Shown here piece after piece: positions 1 to 11,310 of a DNA stretch of 64,000 nt. The notes beneath the pieces were generated by a model that saw nothing but the letters and a program-made list of their open reading frames with translations, was not told the origin of the DNA and ran no database searches. Position 1 is the first letter of the stretch; each line of letters opens with the position of its first letter. Source of the DNA: Azolla caroliniana (lineage: Eukaryota; Polypodiophyta). The DNA is taken from positions 8,804,001-8,868,000 of the forward strand of contig JBHGNT010000012.1 in NCBI GenBank assembly GCA_043228905.1, in the 5' to 3' direction. The position numbers were made by a program, and so were the translations under genes.

Positions 1-730
1 ACTGGTCATCACCGAGGAGAGAGAGCAACATCTTGTAAGTGACGAAACAACGTGGGTGGTTGACTCTGGAGCGTTGTTCCATCTGACTCCCAGCAGAAGT
101 GCTTTGCATCCTACAGAACCGGAGATCACGATTGTGTGAGGATGGGAAATGGAGGCGCATGCCCAATTGTCAGCATAAGAGACGTATGGGCTGACAACGT
201 CAACCGGGTGTAAGTTACTGTTGAATGATGTCTGACACGTTCTGGAGCTTCAGATGCACCTGATATCAGCCGGTTCGCTAGATGATGAAGGCTACACGAG
301 TAGAATCTGGAATGGAGTCATGAAGTTCAGCAAAGGGAGCCTGATCGTGTCACGAGCCCGGAAGATCAACACATTGTACCTGATGCATGCCCAAATTTGC
401 CAGGAGAAAGTAAATGTGGCAGTAGACATTGCCATTGCCGGTGAGTTGTGCCACAAGAGGTTGTGCCACATGAGCCAGAGGGGGATGCGTAAACTTGCCG
501 AGAACAACCTCATTCCGGAGGTGAAAGATGTGCAACTTGAGATGTGCACCAATTGTTTGGCCGGCAAGCAGAAACTAAACCTCTTTACGGTCGAGACCAC
601 CGACAAGACGAAAAGAACCACTAGAGCTCGTGCACACCGATGTATGCCAAGTGAACACGAAGTCACACGCTGGGTCACAGTACTTCATGACGTTCATAGA
701 TGACCAAAACCGAATGTCGTGGGTCTCACC
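1..730 (+). pseudogene. Decayed Copia pol fragment: protease, GAG-pre-integrase, start of integrase
   Basis: This is the middle of a Ty1/copia polyprotein of the TNT1-94-like type. The protease active site reads V-V-D-S-G-A near base 60. The frame shifts near 100, continues with R-M-G-N-G-G-A-C near 140-165 and breaks again near 212. The GAG-pre-integrase domain is open from about 254 (LISAGSLDDEGY, then the H...H...C-x2-C zinc motif, with the Cys pair at about 545-555). The integrase core starts near 620 and reads YFMTFIDDQ..MSWVS up to 730, where a large insertion interrupts it. The integrase resumes in frame at 30202. The element's 5' end lies outside the window. Several stops and shifts make it non-functional. 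Copia assignment is firm; the sub-lineage is inference. Confidence 0.85.
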
Positions 731-743
731 CCCGGGGGCTTCA
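731..743 (+). repeat. Left terminal inverted repeat of the outer transposon
   Basis: CCCGGGGGCTTCA, an exact inverted match to 30181-30193. Similarity beyond these 13 bp is weak. Confidence 0.8.
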
Positions 744-2749
744 TTATATTTGAAGAGGTCATATCACGTGCCTTCATGACATCTTTTATAAACCCCTTAT
801 ACATATGTTTTGTACTATTTTAGATACCCTTTTATAAAAAAAAGGGTTAATAAAAATATCCCTTAGTGTCAATATATATTTTTATAACAACTCGTTTTAA
901 ATGCCCTTACATAGAAAACACACGTATGTTTTATATGTGTATATATATATGTATATATGTATTATATTGCATACATTGTATATATTTTATGTATGTGTTG
1001 TGTGTATATATGTGTGATGTGGGTATGTGCATGTATGTTCACATATATGTATTGTATTTGATGTGAATATATGTATGTATATATGCATAGATTGACATAT
1101 TCGCATTCGTGGGGCTTGCTCCACGAAATCATACAAATAGGAATACGAATGTATGTAAATGCACTCGTTTTCTTTCTTTTTTTGAATTTTTTATAAAAAA
1201 TAAAAAATAAAAAACTATTTTTTCCCTGTGAGCGAGTGAACGAATAGCGAGCAGTGAGCGAGGAAGCCTCACCCTACTCCTTGTGCGTGTTGCCCTTGCT
1301 TCCCTCTGCATCTTATTCTCAGCCAAGAAATTAGGGTTTCAGCTAAAAACCCTAATTTCTATCATAATCCTAATTTTGACAAATTTTTTTTTCTTTTCAG
1401 CCCATGTCCTTGACTCCCTTTCATGCTTTATTCTAATCCTACATCTTGTTCTCTGCTACAAACTCAGGCTTTCATTGAAACCCTAAGTTTAGCTAAGTTT
1501 AGCAAAAGCCCTAATTAATTAATTAACTAAATTTTTTCAATTACTTAATTAATTAATTGATGAATTAAGATATGTATTAGTAAATTAATTAATGTATAGT
1601 GAATCAATTAATGTTTAAGTGAATTAATTAATTCTTATATTAGTGAGTTAATTAATTATTATTGTATATGTGTATATACATATATGAGTGATATATGTGT
1701 GTGTATACACATATATGTATGTGTATATGTATATATCATATATGTGTGTGTGTATATATATATATATCATATACGTATATGTATATATCATATATGTATG
1801 TATGGATATGTATATATCATATATGTGTGTGTATATATATATATATATATATCATATACGTATGTGTGTACATGTATATGTAAACTAATGGTTTTATAAT
1901 ATTCTCGGGGCCATTTTATATTCTTGAATATCGCAAATATTACAGATGTCAAATACCACGTATATTATGCATGGGTCAATCTATGTATATATTTATTGTA
2001 TTGTATTTCATGTTTATTTATATATGAGTTGAATTGCAACACATTAATTTTTGCTTCTACTGTTTTAATATATTTTCTTCCTTATTTCTGTTTTAAAAAA
2101 TTTGTTTGTATGTTTGTTTACATGTATGTTAGTGTGGAGCATGTGTCTTCACACCATCTTCATTCCGAAGAAGGATCACCATCTAAGCACTAAGCATTAA
2201 AGGCGATCTTCATTCCATTCCATCTTCTATAACATGTCTATATAACAATGCATATATTGTGGCTTCATGGAAGTGCAAATCGATATATCTAAAAGAGCAT
2301 ATATCATAACAAGAATATCATATGATATCCAAGAATAATTCACAACATTTAACTTGAGCAAGAACTTACTACATAAAGTTATTGCAATGCTAGAAACAAC
2401 ACACTGAGTTTTTCTCTAAGAAAAATTGAGCCCTAAGTTGCTACAATGCAACCACTCACACATCATACTTTTAACCTATAAAACATCTTCTCTTCCATAG
2501 CCATAGCCATTAATCTCTCTACAACAGAATTACAGTAAGTAAGTTGTAGAATCCACAAAGCTTTCAATTCAAGAACACCTAGTCTGAAATTTGCAAACCT
2601 ACTCACATGAAAACACATTCTTTACCTCTTCTTTGTCAAGCACCCTCATTCAGTAAGTTGAGCACCTATATAGTAACAATATGAAACCAAAGGTTAATAT
2701 GTTGTACGAATAAAATAAGAAGATCAGAACGATAGTTGCAAACAAAAGA
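744..2749. other. Non-coding arm of the outer transposon: AT-rich and microsatellite DNA
   Basis: No credible gene. TATATG/TGTATG microsatellite lies at about 930-1090 and 1665-1880, and an AATTAATT-rich stretch at about 1505-1660. Bases 1260-1500 resemble a plant 5' leader, with several AAACCCTAA-type telo-box motifs (about 1335-1365 and 1478-1515), but no downstream frame follows. Short open frames here are low-complexity Cys/Tyr/Ile/Val strings read from microsatellite. Bases 1900-2749 are AT-rich with nothing recognisable. Confidence 0.6.
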
Positions 2750-2870
2750 TCACAACAAACTCTTGTTCGATTGTCCTTGGAATCTCCGCCCTCTGTTGTC
2801 AATCACTTCTTGAAGCTGCATGAGGCTACGCAAGACCAAAAGAGCTCTTCTTGCTTGTGAAATGACAATA
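2750..2870 (-). pseudogene. Possible IQD (IQ67-domain) exon fragment
   Basis: The - strand reads QARRALLVLRSLMQLQEVI followed by a basic R-G-R-R-F-Q-G-Q stretch. This resembles the ARRALRALKGLVKLQALV segment that begins an exon in plant IQ67-domain calmodulin-binding proteins, and an AG precedes it on the - strand at about 2868. There is no further IQD sequence on either side. If real, it is a captured exon inside the outer transposon. The match rests on about 20 residues of low-complexity amphipathic helix, so chance similarity is possible. Confidence 0.3.
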
Positions 2871-3135
2871 GCAAATACACAAATTAAGAGGGAATGTTGC
2901 AAATGCATCCATTCATATATGCATACAAATACAACCATGCATATGCAAATAAACATACACACATACAAACAGGGTTAAAAACTTATAATTATATATATGG
3001 TACTTAACCAAGAACCCTCAGAAAGTGGTCTAGATCCTGATGAAAACAAACTCCCGCCTTATTGTAGCTCATCTTGCACATCCTGGTTTGCTAGTGGAAG
3101 GCCACTTTGAAGAGGTCGATCACCTCATGTAGCCT

Positions 3136-3168
<33 letters not shown>

Positions 3169-3526
3169 TGATGATCAATGGTTGACATTAGATTATCTCA
3201 TTGTGAAACAACAACAAGAGTGTTAATGTTAAGTTTCAAAAGGAATCAAAAGATCCATAAAAATATAACCTTTTAGTTTTAAGTATATGCATCAAAGTGA
3301 ATCAAACTAAGCAGAAGGAATCTAGTATTGCATAAAAGGAAGAAAAGAATCCATTGCATCCTCCTCCTCCTCCTCCTCTAACTCATCACTATAGTCCAAT
3401 TCTCTCGAAACAAAAACCCGAAAAACAGGAACTACCGAAGGTACCCGCGGATTTTGATGCGTACCAAGAGCATGGGCATGACGTAGGAAACCCTAAACCA
3501 CCGATGAAAGCCATTCAGCCTCAAAA
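2871..3526. other. Intergenic DNA inside the outer transposon
   Basis: AT-rich, with a CT microsatellite at about 3139-3168 and a CTC trinucleotide run at about 3359-3379. Bases 3420-3526 lie immediately 3' of the eS12 pseudogene and may be its former 3' UTR. No gene seen. Confidence 0.5.
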
Positions 3527-3969
3527 TCACTGACTTTTCAAATACTCCCAGACCACATTGAGACCCTCTCCTCTGTCTCCTCGCCATAATCCTTCACAAC
3601 TACACATGAGCAACTACCAACCTTCCTGGCATTCCCCGCTAAATCAATCTTGCAAAGCCCAACCCATTCACCGAGCTTCTTGGCACTAGGAACAAAGATC
3701 AAGTTAACATTATGCTCTGAAAAAAGTGCTTGTACAAGTTTCGTGTAATCAGGCTGGTTGCAATCTTCAGCCAATACACAAAGCTCAACTGCATGTTTTT
3801 CAATAGCATTTGTTGCCTCATGTAGCCCTCTTGCAATACCGTCGTGTGTTAGAGCCTTCTTAAGCACAAGTTGTAGCCCAGTTAGGATATCCATTGGCTC
3901 TCTGATTGTAGGTGTTGATTATGTGGTTGCAGTAGCCTTAGCAAGAACATCTTCTCCTCCTTCAGCCAT
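3527..3969 (-). pseudogene. RPS12: Pseudogene of cytosolic ribosomal protein eS12 (RPS12)
   Basis: Intronless copy of the small-subunit protein eS12. From the ATG at 3969 it reads MAEGGEDVLAKATATT, then an in-frame TAA at 3919-3921, then continues in the same frame with [20 protein letters not shown]. Family signatures follow: [43 protein letters not shown] and [14 protein letters not shown]. Near 3570-3582 the frame is lost. The usual C-terminus (GLNVV.EYLKSQ, stop at 3527-3529) is intact in the neighbouring frame, consistent with a 2-bp insertion. Full length is about 140 codons, as in the family. Lack of introns suggests a processed copy, although no poly(A) tail or target duplication was found. 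The stop fits CAA to TAA. Confidence 0.85.
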
Positions 3970-4129
3970 AGCTTCCTTTTTGTGTCGAGAGAAATGGGAA
4001 GGATGACATCTCTCTCTCTTAGTTTCTTCTTTTTTTCCCCCACTTTTTTTTGCTAAAACACAATGCATATGTAATCTCCCCCCCTTTCTTCCCCCATTTT
4101 TTAAAACAATTAGCATTTTAAAAAGAGCG

Positions 4130-6630
4130 TTATAGCTTGTGTATGTACTATGTATGTATGTTCTATACAAGTGTGTGTGTTTATGCATATGGATATGTAT
4201 GTATGTTCTTTGTGAGTATGTATGTGTATGCTCTATACAATTGCATATGTATGTATTATATTTATGGCATGTGTGTATGTTGTATATATGTGCATGTGTA
4301 TGTATTGTATTGCATGTGTATATATATGTATGTGTTGTATGTATGTATGCATGTACATATTGTATTGTATATATTGTATCAATATGTATGGCATGTGTGT
4401 ATGTATGTACATATTGTATGGCATGTGAGTATGTAGGGTATGTGTTATGTGCTTGTGTGTATGTCCTATATATGTGCATATATATGTAGGTTTTGTATTG
4501 CATGGTTGTATCATCATCATCTCCTATATATGTATGTGTTATATGGGTGTGTGTGTGTGTTTATGTTCTATACATGTGCTTAAGTATGTATTGTATGTAT
4601 AGCATGTGCGTATGGGTTCTATATATATGCACATGTATTGTATTGCATGCATATATATGTATGTGTTGTGTCTACATATGGATGTGTGTATGCATGTATG
4701 TACATGTTGTATTGCATTGTATCGTATTGTATATATGCATTGTATGTATGGCATGTGTATATGTATGTATGTATTGAATTGCATGTGTTGTATATATTGT
4801 GTGTATGGCATGTGAGTATGTATAATGTATCTATGTGTTATGTGTGTGTGTGTTCTATATATGTGCATGTGTATGTATTGTAAATTTGTATGTATGGCAT
4901 GTGCGTACATATTATGTGTGTGTGTGTGTGTATCACATGTGTGTACGTATCGACATGCTATATGTGTGTGTACTATACATGTGCATATGTATAGAAATAT
5001 TACATTTGATCATCCACATGCACATATATAAAACACAATACATACAAATGTGAAGCAAGGGACAATTGTAAAGATACATCTCCAATTGAAATGGATTCCT
5101 GGAGATGTTTTCTAGGTAAATGGATGATAGAATGTAATAGGATGTTTTAGGTATTTTATACATGTGCACATGTGAATGAATATATGTATGCACATATGTG
5201 TATATATGTAATATGTAATGTATGTATGTTTGTATGTGTATGCCTATATGCATATATGTGTGTATGGATGTTTGTTTGTAATATGTATGTATATATCTAA
5301 TGTATGCATGCATGCATGTATATATGTATGTGTATGTATGTTTATGTCCATGTACGAATGTACATTGTATGTCTGTATGCGCGTGCGCGCGTGTGTATGT
5401 ATGTATATATGCATATTTAAATGTACATGATTCAATGTGTATATATGTGTGATTGTAATATGTGCACAATATCTCTATATATATAATGTATGCATGTGTA
5501 TGTATATGTAGCAATGTATAAAGGAATATTATGTATGTCCATGTACAAATGTACATATGTGTAAGTGTATGCATATGTAATGTATGTATGTGTATGCATA
5601 CATGCATATGTCAATGTATATGGATGTGTGATTGTAATATATGCATATGTAATGTATTTATGTATGTATGTGTATGCATATACGTACTATTGTAGTGTGT
5701 ATGAATATATGTAAGTACATGTATGAATGTACATATGTGTGTATATGTAATATGTAATGTATGTATGTTTGTATGTGTATGCATACATGCATGCATACGT
5801 GTGTGTGTGAATGTTTGTTCGTAATATGTATGTATATATGTACATTGTAGTTTGTGATGATATGTATGTCTATGTAATATACATATGTAACATATGTATG
5901 TGTATGCATGTATGTAATGTATGTATATATGTGTATGGATGTATGTTTGTAAAACTTATAACATTGTAGGCATATGTACGTATATATATGGTGATATGTA
6001 TGTATGTGTATGCATATATGTATATGTCAATATTCATGATTCAATGTGCATGGATGTCTTTGTAATATGTGCATAATACGTATGTATATATCTAACATAT
6101 GTGTATCTATATGTGTGTGTATATGGTGATATGTATGTACGTGTACGAATGTATGGATGTGTATATATGTAATGTATTTATGTATGTATATTTTTGGGAT
6201 ATTTTTCATGTTTTGTATGTACATGGCTCATATATGGATGTATGTTTGTAATATGTACATAATATGCATGTATATATCCAATGTATGTGTAAGTATACAT
6301 ATATCTAATGTGTATGTTTGTGTATGTATATATGTAATATATCTATACATATGTATCTATATATATGTAAATTATATATGTAAATTATGTATGTATATTT
6401 GTATATTGTGTAATAAATATGGATTATATGATATGCAATATCTAATTTATTTATGTGCGTATATGCATATACATATGTGTAACGTGTTTGTATGTACATG
6501 TAATAAGTAATCTCATGTATTAATTTATGTATGTGTATGTGTATATATATAATATGTAATTTATTTTTTTGTGTTGGAATGTATATATGCATTTGTATAA
6601 ATTGTGTATAACAATATATGTGTGTAATAT
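4130..6630. repeat. 2.5 kb TATG/TGTATG microsatellite tract
   Basis: Almost uninterrupted variation on TATGTATG, TGTGTATG and ATATATG, with short unique interruptions (for example 5030-5160). It gives long open frames on both strands made of Met/Tyr/Val/Cys or His/Thr/Tyr/Ile, which are not genes. The same sequence type continues at 30061-30120, showing that the inner transposon and the L1 landed in this tract. Alternating purine-pyrimidine tracts such as GCGCGTGCGCGCGTGTG near 5378-5397 could adopt Z-DNA. Confidence 0.9.
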
Positions 6631-6634
6631 ATAA

Positions 6635-6659
6635 GGGTAAAAGCATGCGAGTGGAAACA
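6635..6659 (+). repeat. Left terminal inverted repeat of the inner transposon
   Basis: Matches the reverse complement of 18189-18213 at 23 of 25 positions. Two AGCTAATTAGCT palindromes follow at about 6668 and 6696. Confidence 0.8.
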
Positions 6660-6885
6660 CTATTATAGCTAATTAGCTACTAAAATGGCCATAGCTAATT
6701 AGCTATTTGTTTAGCTAGTCTTTCTTGTGGGAAAATCAAATATTTGAAAAACTAATTTATGAAAAAACTCAAATATTTGAACTTCTGTTTCAGACGTAGT
6801 GGAACTTGGGGAATATCACCATCATCTAAGGTCGACTTCAATGTCATCAATTTCCTGTTTAGCCTAAGTCTGATTTTGAACGCAG

Positions 6886-9800
6886 ATGGAGTACTCAGAG
6901 CACGAACGCAGACGTAGCTCCCGCAACAGCAAAAAATCGACATTGCAGATTGAGAGCTACAACACAGAACCCGCTCGATCATCGTCCAGGTATGTTTCAG
7001 TTACAGAAACCCCAAACATTTGTTTTTTCTTTTTGACTACTGTCTGAACTTTGGTGCCGATTCATATTTCCCCAAAATCGAATAGGGCGAAGTCCTTGGA
7101 GTCCCATACAAGGATGTCTCACAAATCGGGGAGTAGCAACAGGTGTGTTTATATTACTTTTTTTGTGTTTAATCCTGTCTTTAGTGATTAGGGTTTGTGA
7201 TTGAAATTTCTGATTAGGGTTTTTGATTATAAATTTCTGATTAGAATTTCTGAATAGGGTTTCTGGTTACAAATTTTGATTACAAATTAGAAATTTGATT
7301 ACAAATTATGATTAGGGTTTCTGATTTGCTAAGTTAAAGATTTTGCACCATTTTTGTTGTTGTTGATTGGGGTTTTTGATTCTCACATATTCTGATTTTG
7401 CACTATTTCTGATTTCTGTAATGATATTTCAGATGGCTCGTTCCTCCGTATACGAGAGTGCTAAACTTCGCAAAATTTTGCGAGACAAAGGAGGACTTCC
7501 ACAACACCTATGGTCTGTCACTCGAGGGTGTTGACCCTGCTGTCCTAAGTGATAAATTGATCAGTGATATAGACTGGATGACAGTATATACAGTGCCTAG
7601 AGTCAAAGGCAAGGTCAAGCTGAAGCATGTACGAGCCGACTTGTACGATGACTGCATGAGACTGCACCAGAAAGTTCATCAGGAGATCCTAGTCAACAAT
7701 GAGTTGTCAGTTTCATTTGCTAGAGCACTTGCATATGAGTACTGCAAAACAACGAAGGAATCTAGAGACCCTGAAATGTATAGGGTAGCTTGGGCAGTCT
7801 ATGGTGAGGCATCGGTAAAAAGATGCCGAAAGATGGGGACCTTGGCACAAAAAATAGACAGATTTTGGAGCATGGCAGCTGTTGATGCAACTGCCGACTC
7901 CCAGCAAGACCGGGGGCATACACCACACCGACACCCAAGGAAAGCCAATGTCGATGATACAGGTGAGACATTGGTTAGCTATATGCTAAAAAATGTCCAT
8001 GAAGCCTGTGAGACATTGGCATTTTTTAAGACTGATTTAGAGAAAGCCACAATGGCTTCTGCAATGGAGAGCAAAGTTACTTCTGCTGTTACAACAATTA
8101 GAAATAAGATTCAGGTAACTATTGTTTTGCTGGTATGTGATTGTGTTATAAATAACGGGTAAAATGTGCTAATCAAGCATTATCTGGAATAGGTTGCGCA
8201 ACAGGAGCTTGAATTAGAGGGGCCACTGGATCCCCAGCGTAAAATAGAACTGCAAATAGAGATCCAGGTTCTTTCAATGAACCTGGACCTTCTAGGTGTA
8301 AATACTGTTGCAGATTACAATTTGGATAAGCTTCAAGTAAGTTAACGATTCCTGAGCAAAGTTGGTGTATCTTTCAACAACAAGAATAATTAATCGGTAA
8401 ATTTCTCTGTTGCGTTGAAGGAACAATACATTCATCAAGAACAGGTAGTTAGCTGCCTTAAGAAGAAGCTACATTTTGTGGAGGGAATGGTAAGGACCAG
8501 ACAGGATTTGGACCTGAACATTCTTGCTCCCTTACCAAATGAAGTAGAACCAGAAAATGATTTATTGACAGTTCAAGCACGTTGCATCGCTTGCGGGTTA
8601 GGTGTGGAGGACAAAACTGCGTCTTTGTTGGTTCACCTACAACCATGCAACCACACATACCATCTGCTTTGTTTTCAACATGCCTGTCGAATTGCTGCAT
8701 TCTGTTTGGGAGATTGCAGTACAACTCTACCAAATGAGTGGAGAAAACAAACAGGTATACCATACTGTAGCTAATAAGCTTAGTCTTTTCTAATTAGCTA
8801 TCCTACTAGCTAATTAGCTACTGGCAGTTAATGAGCTACTAGCTAATTAGCTATCCTAGTAGCTAATTAGCTATGGTACTAGCTAATTAGCTAGTACCAT
8901 AGTTGTGTAAAAAAGCTAAATAGCTATCCTACTAGCTAATTAGCCACTGGCAACTAATTAGCTATCCTAGTAACTAATTAGCTACTGCCATAGTTGTGTA
9001 AAGTAGCTAATAAGCTATCCTAGTAGCTAGTTAGCTATGGTACTAGCTAATTAGCTAGTACCATAGTTGTGTAAAAAAGCTAATTAGCTATCCTACTAGC
9101 TAATTAGCTACTGGCAACTAATTAGCTATCCTACTAGCTAATTAGCTATCCTACTAGCTAATTAGCTATCATAGTAGCTAATTAGCTACTGACATAGTTG
9201 TGTAAAGTAGCTAATAAGCTATCCTAGTAGCTAGTTAGCTATGGTACTAGCTAATTAGCTAGTAGCATAGTTGTGTAAAATAGCTAATTAGCTATCCTAC
9301 TAGCTAATTAGCTACTGGCAACTAATTAGCTATCCTACTAGCTAATTAGCTATCATAGTAGCTAATTAGCTATCATAGTAGCTAATTAGCTACTGACATA
9401 GTTGTGTAAAGTAGCTAATAAGCTATCCTAGTAGCTAATTAGCTACTGGCAGCTAATTAGCTATCCTAGTAGCTAATTAGCTACTGGCAGCTAATTAGCT
9501 GTCCTAGTAGCTAATAAGCTATCCTAGCTACTACATAGTTGAGAAAGTAGCTAATTAGCTTTCATTGTAGCTAATTAGCTATCCTAGCTACCACCATAGT
9601 TAGTAAAGTAGCTAATTAGCTATCCTAGCTACTACCATAGTTAGTAAAGTAGCTAATTAGCTATCCTAGCTACTACCATAGTTGAGTAAAGTAGCTAATT
9701 AGCTACCATAGTAGCTAATTAGCTATCCTAGCTACTACTATAGTTGTGTAAAGTAGCTAATAAGCTATCCTACTAGCTAATTAGCTATCCTAGTAGGTAA

Positions 9801-11137
9801 TTAGCTATGGTACTAGCTAATTAGCTAGTACTATAGTTGTGTAAAAAAGCTAATTAGGTATCCTACTAGCTAATTAGCCACTGGCAACTAATTAGCTATC
9901 CTAGTAACTAATTAGCTACTGCCATAGTTGTGTAAAGTAGCTAATAAGCTATCCTAGTAGCTAATTAGCTACTAGCAGCTAATTAGCTATCCTAGTAGCT
10001 AATTAGCTATCCTACTAGCTAATTAGCTACTACCATAGTTGAGTAAAGTACCTAATTAGCTATCCTACTAGCTAATTAGCTACTACCATAGTTGAGTAAA
10101 GTACCTAATTAGCTATCCTACTAGCTAATTAGCTACTGGCAACTAATTAGCTATCCTAGTAGCTAATTAGCTATCCTACTAGCTAATTAGCTGCTGGCAA
10201 CTAATTAGCTATCCTACTAGCGAATTAGCTATCCTAGTATCTATTGCCATAGTTGTGTAAAGTAGCTAATAAGCTATCCTAGTAGCTAATTAGCTACTGG
10301 CAGCTAATTAGCTATCCTAGTAGCTAATTAGCTACTGGCAGCTAATTAGCTACTGGCAGCTAATTAGCTACTGGCAGCTAATTAGCTGTCCTAGTAGCTA
10401 ATAAGCTATCCTAACTACTACCATAGTTGAGTAAAGTACCTAATTAGCTATCCTAACTACTACCATAGTTGAGTAAAGTACCTAATTAGCTATCATACTA
10501 GCTAATTAGCTATCGTACTAGCTAATTAGCTATCCTAGCTTCTACCATAGTTTAGTAAAGTAGCTAATTAGCTATCCTAAATAACTGTCATGTTATTGTA
10601 GAGTCTTGTGGATTAAGGACGGCACATGATGTGTCTGGTGCTGATGATGCTGCAACAGATGAGGATACTACTGCCAATGTGGCTGAAAGTAAGAGTCCTG
10701 CTATCACATCTCCTTCAGATCAGCTGCACCCTATTCTTTTGGAACAGTGTACTGAATTAGGCAACGATGTGAAATGCCATGAAATAGTGGAAACAACATG
10801 TAAAACTGAGGTTCACAACAACAGTGTTTATGAACACTTGATGCAACATTTCTTCGAGTCTCAAGACCTTGATTCCACCCCACCGAGCCCAACTACTGAA
10901 AATGTCCAAACAGATCCCTCTGTACTTGAAAAGCTAGTTCAAGAAACGGCTGATGTGCAATTAGCTGCTGAGGCGATGGGAAGGTTGTCGGAGGAGGACA
11001 CACTTGCGCATTGGGTCCTAGAAGCAAGGCTAAATGGGGAACCAACCAGAAAAAGGCTGAAGAAGGGGCCACGATCGGGAACAAGACCAGTTACTCGGTC
11101 AAGGGGCCCAGACGTAGTGGAGCGAAATACTGTTTAG
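6886..11137 (+). CDS. Six-exon transposon-encoded protein with RING-like zinc finger (618 aa)
   Basis: Exons: 6886-6989, 7086-7142, 7433-8114, 8193-8336, 8421-8754, 10602-11137. All five introns are GT-AG, phases match throughout and the sum is 1857 nt, ending in TAG. The start is the ATG of MEYSEHERRR; the basic Ser/Arg N-terminus suggests nuclear localisation. The middle (exon 3, about residues 54-281) is helical and unrecognised. Exons 4-5 look coiled-coil (QQELELEGPLD.., EQYIHQEQVV). Exon 5 carries C-x2-C (CIAC) then C-x-H-x2-H-x2-C (CNHTYHLLC), as in RING fingers, but the last Cys pair is C-x3-C, so it is degenerate or atypical. Exon 6 is acidic and ends in a basic tail (RKRLKKGPRSGTRPVTRSRG). 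No known function is assigned. It is presumably an accessory protein of the element. Confidence 0.7.
8765..10600. repeat. AGCTAATTAGCT palindrome array filling intron 5
   Basis: About 1.8 kb of irregularly spaced AGCTAATTAGCT palindromes joined by short links such as TATCCTAGT, ACTGGC and CATAGTTGTGTAAA, many dozens of copies. It makes up nearly the whole intron of the RING-like gene. The higher-order repeats suggest local duplication. A second array fills the transposase intron. Confidence 0.95.
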
Positions 11138-11310
11138 TTGGATATGATTGTTAGCTTAGGGATTTTGCTAGGGTTTTATGAAGTTTTACTATCTTGTTGG
11201 ACAAGTAAAACCTCAGATTGGTTGTTGCTTGATCCACATTATGTAATGGAACTCTATGATGTTTTTCCAAGATAATTTGAAGAGTGTTGTTCTATGACTG
11301 AAACTCTTTG

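Noticed and set aside
1335-1515. Interstitial telomere repeat
   Set aside because: AAACCCTAA occurs as separate single motifs, not a tandem array. More like promoter telo-boxes or chance.
4130-6630. Many long open frames on both strands rich in Met/Tyr/Val/Cys or His/Thr/Ile
   Set aside because: They are translations of TATG/TGTATG microsatellite, overlap each other on both strands and match no protein family.
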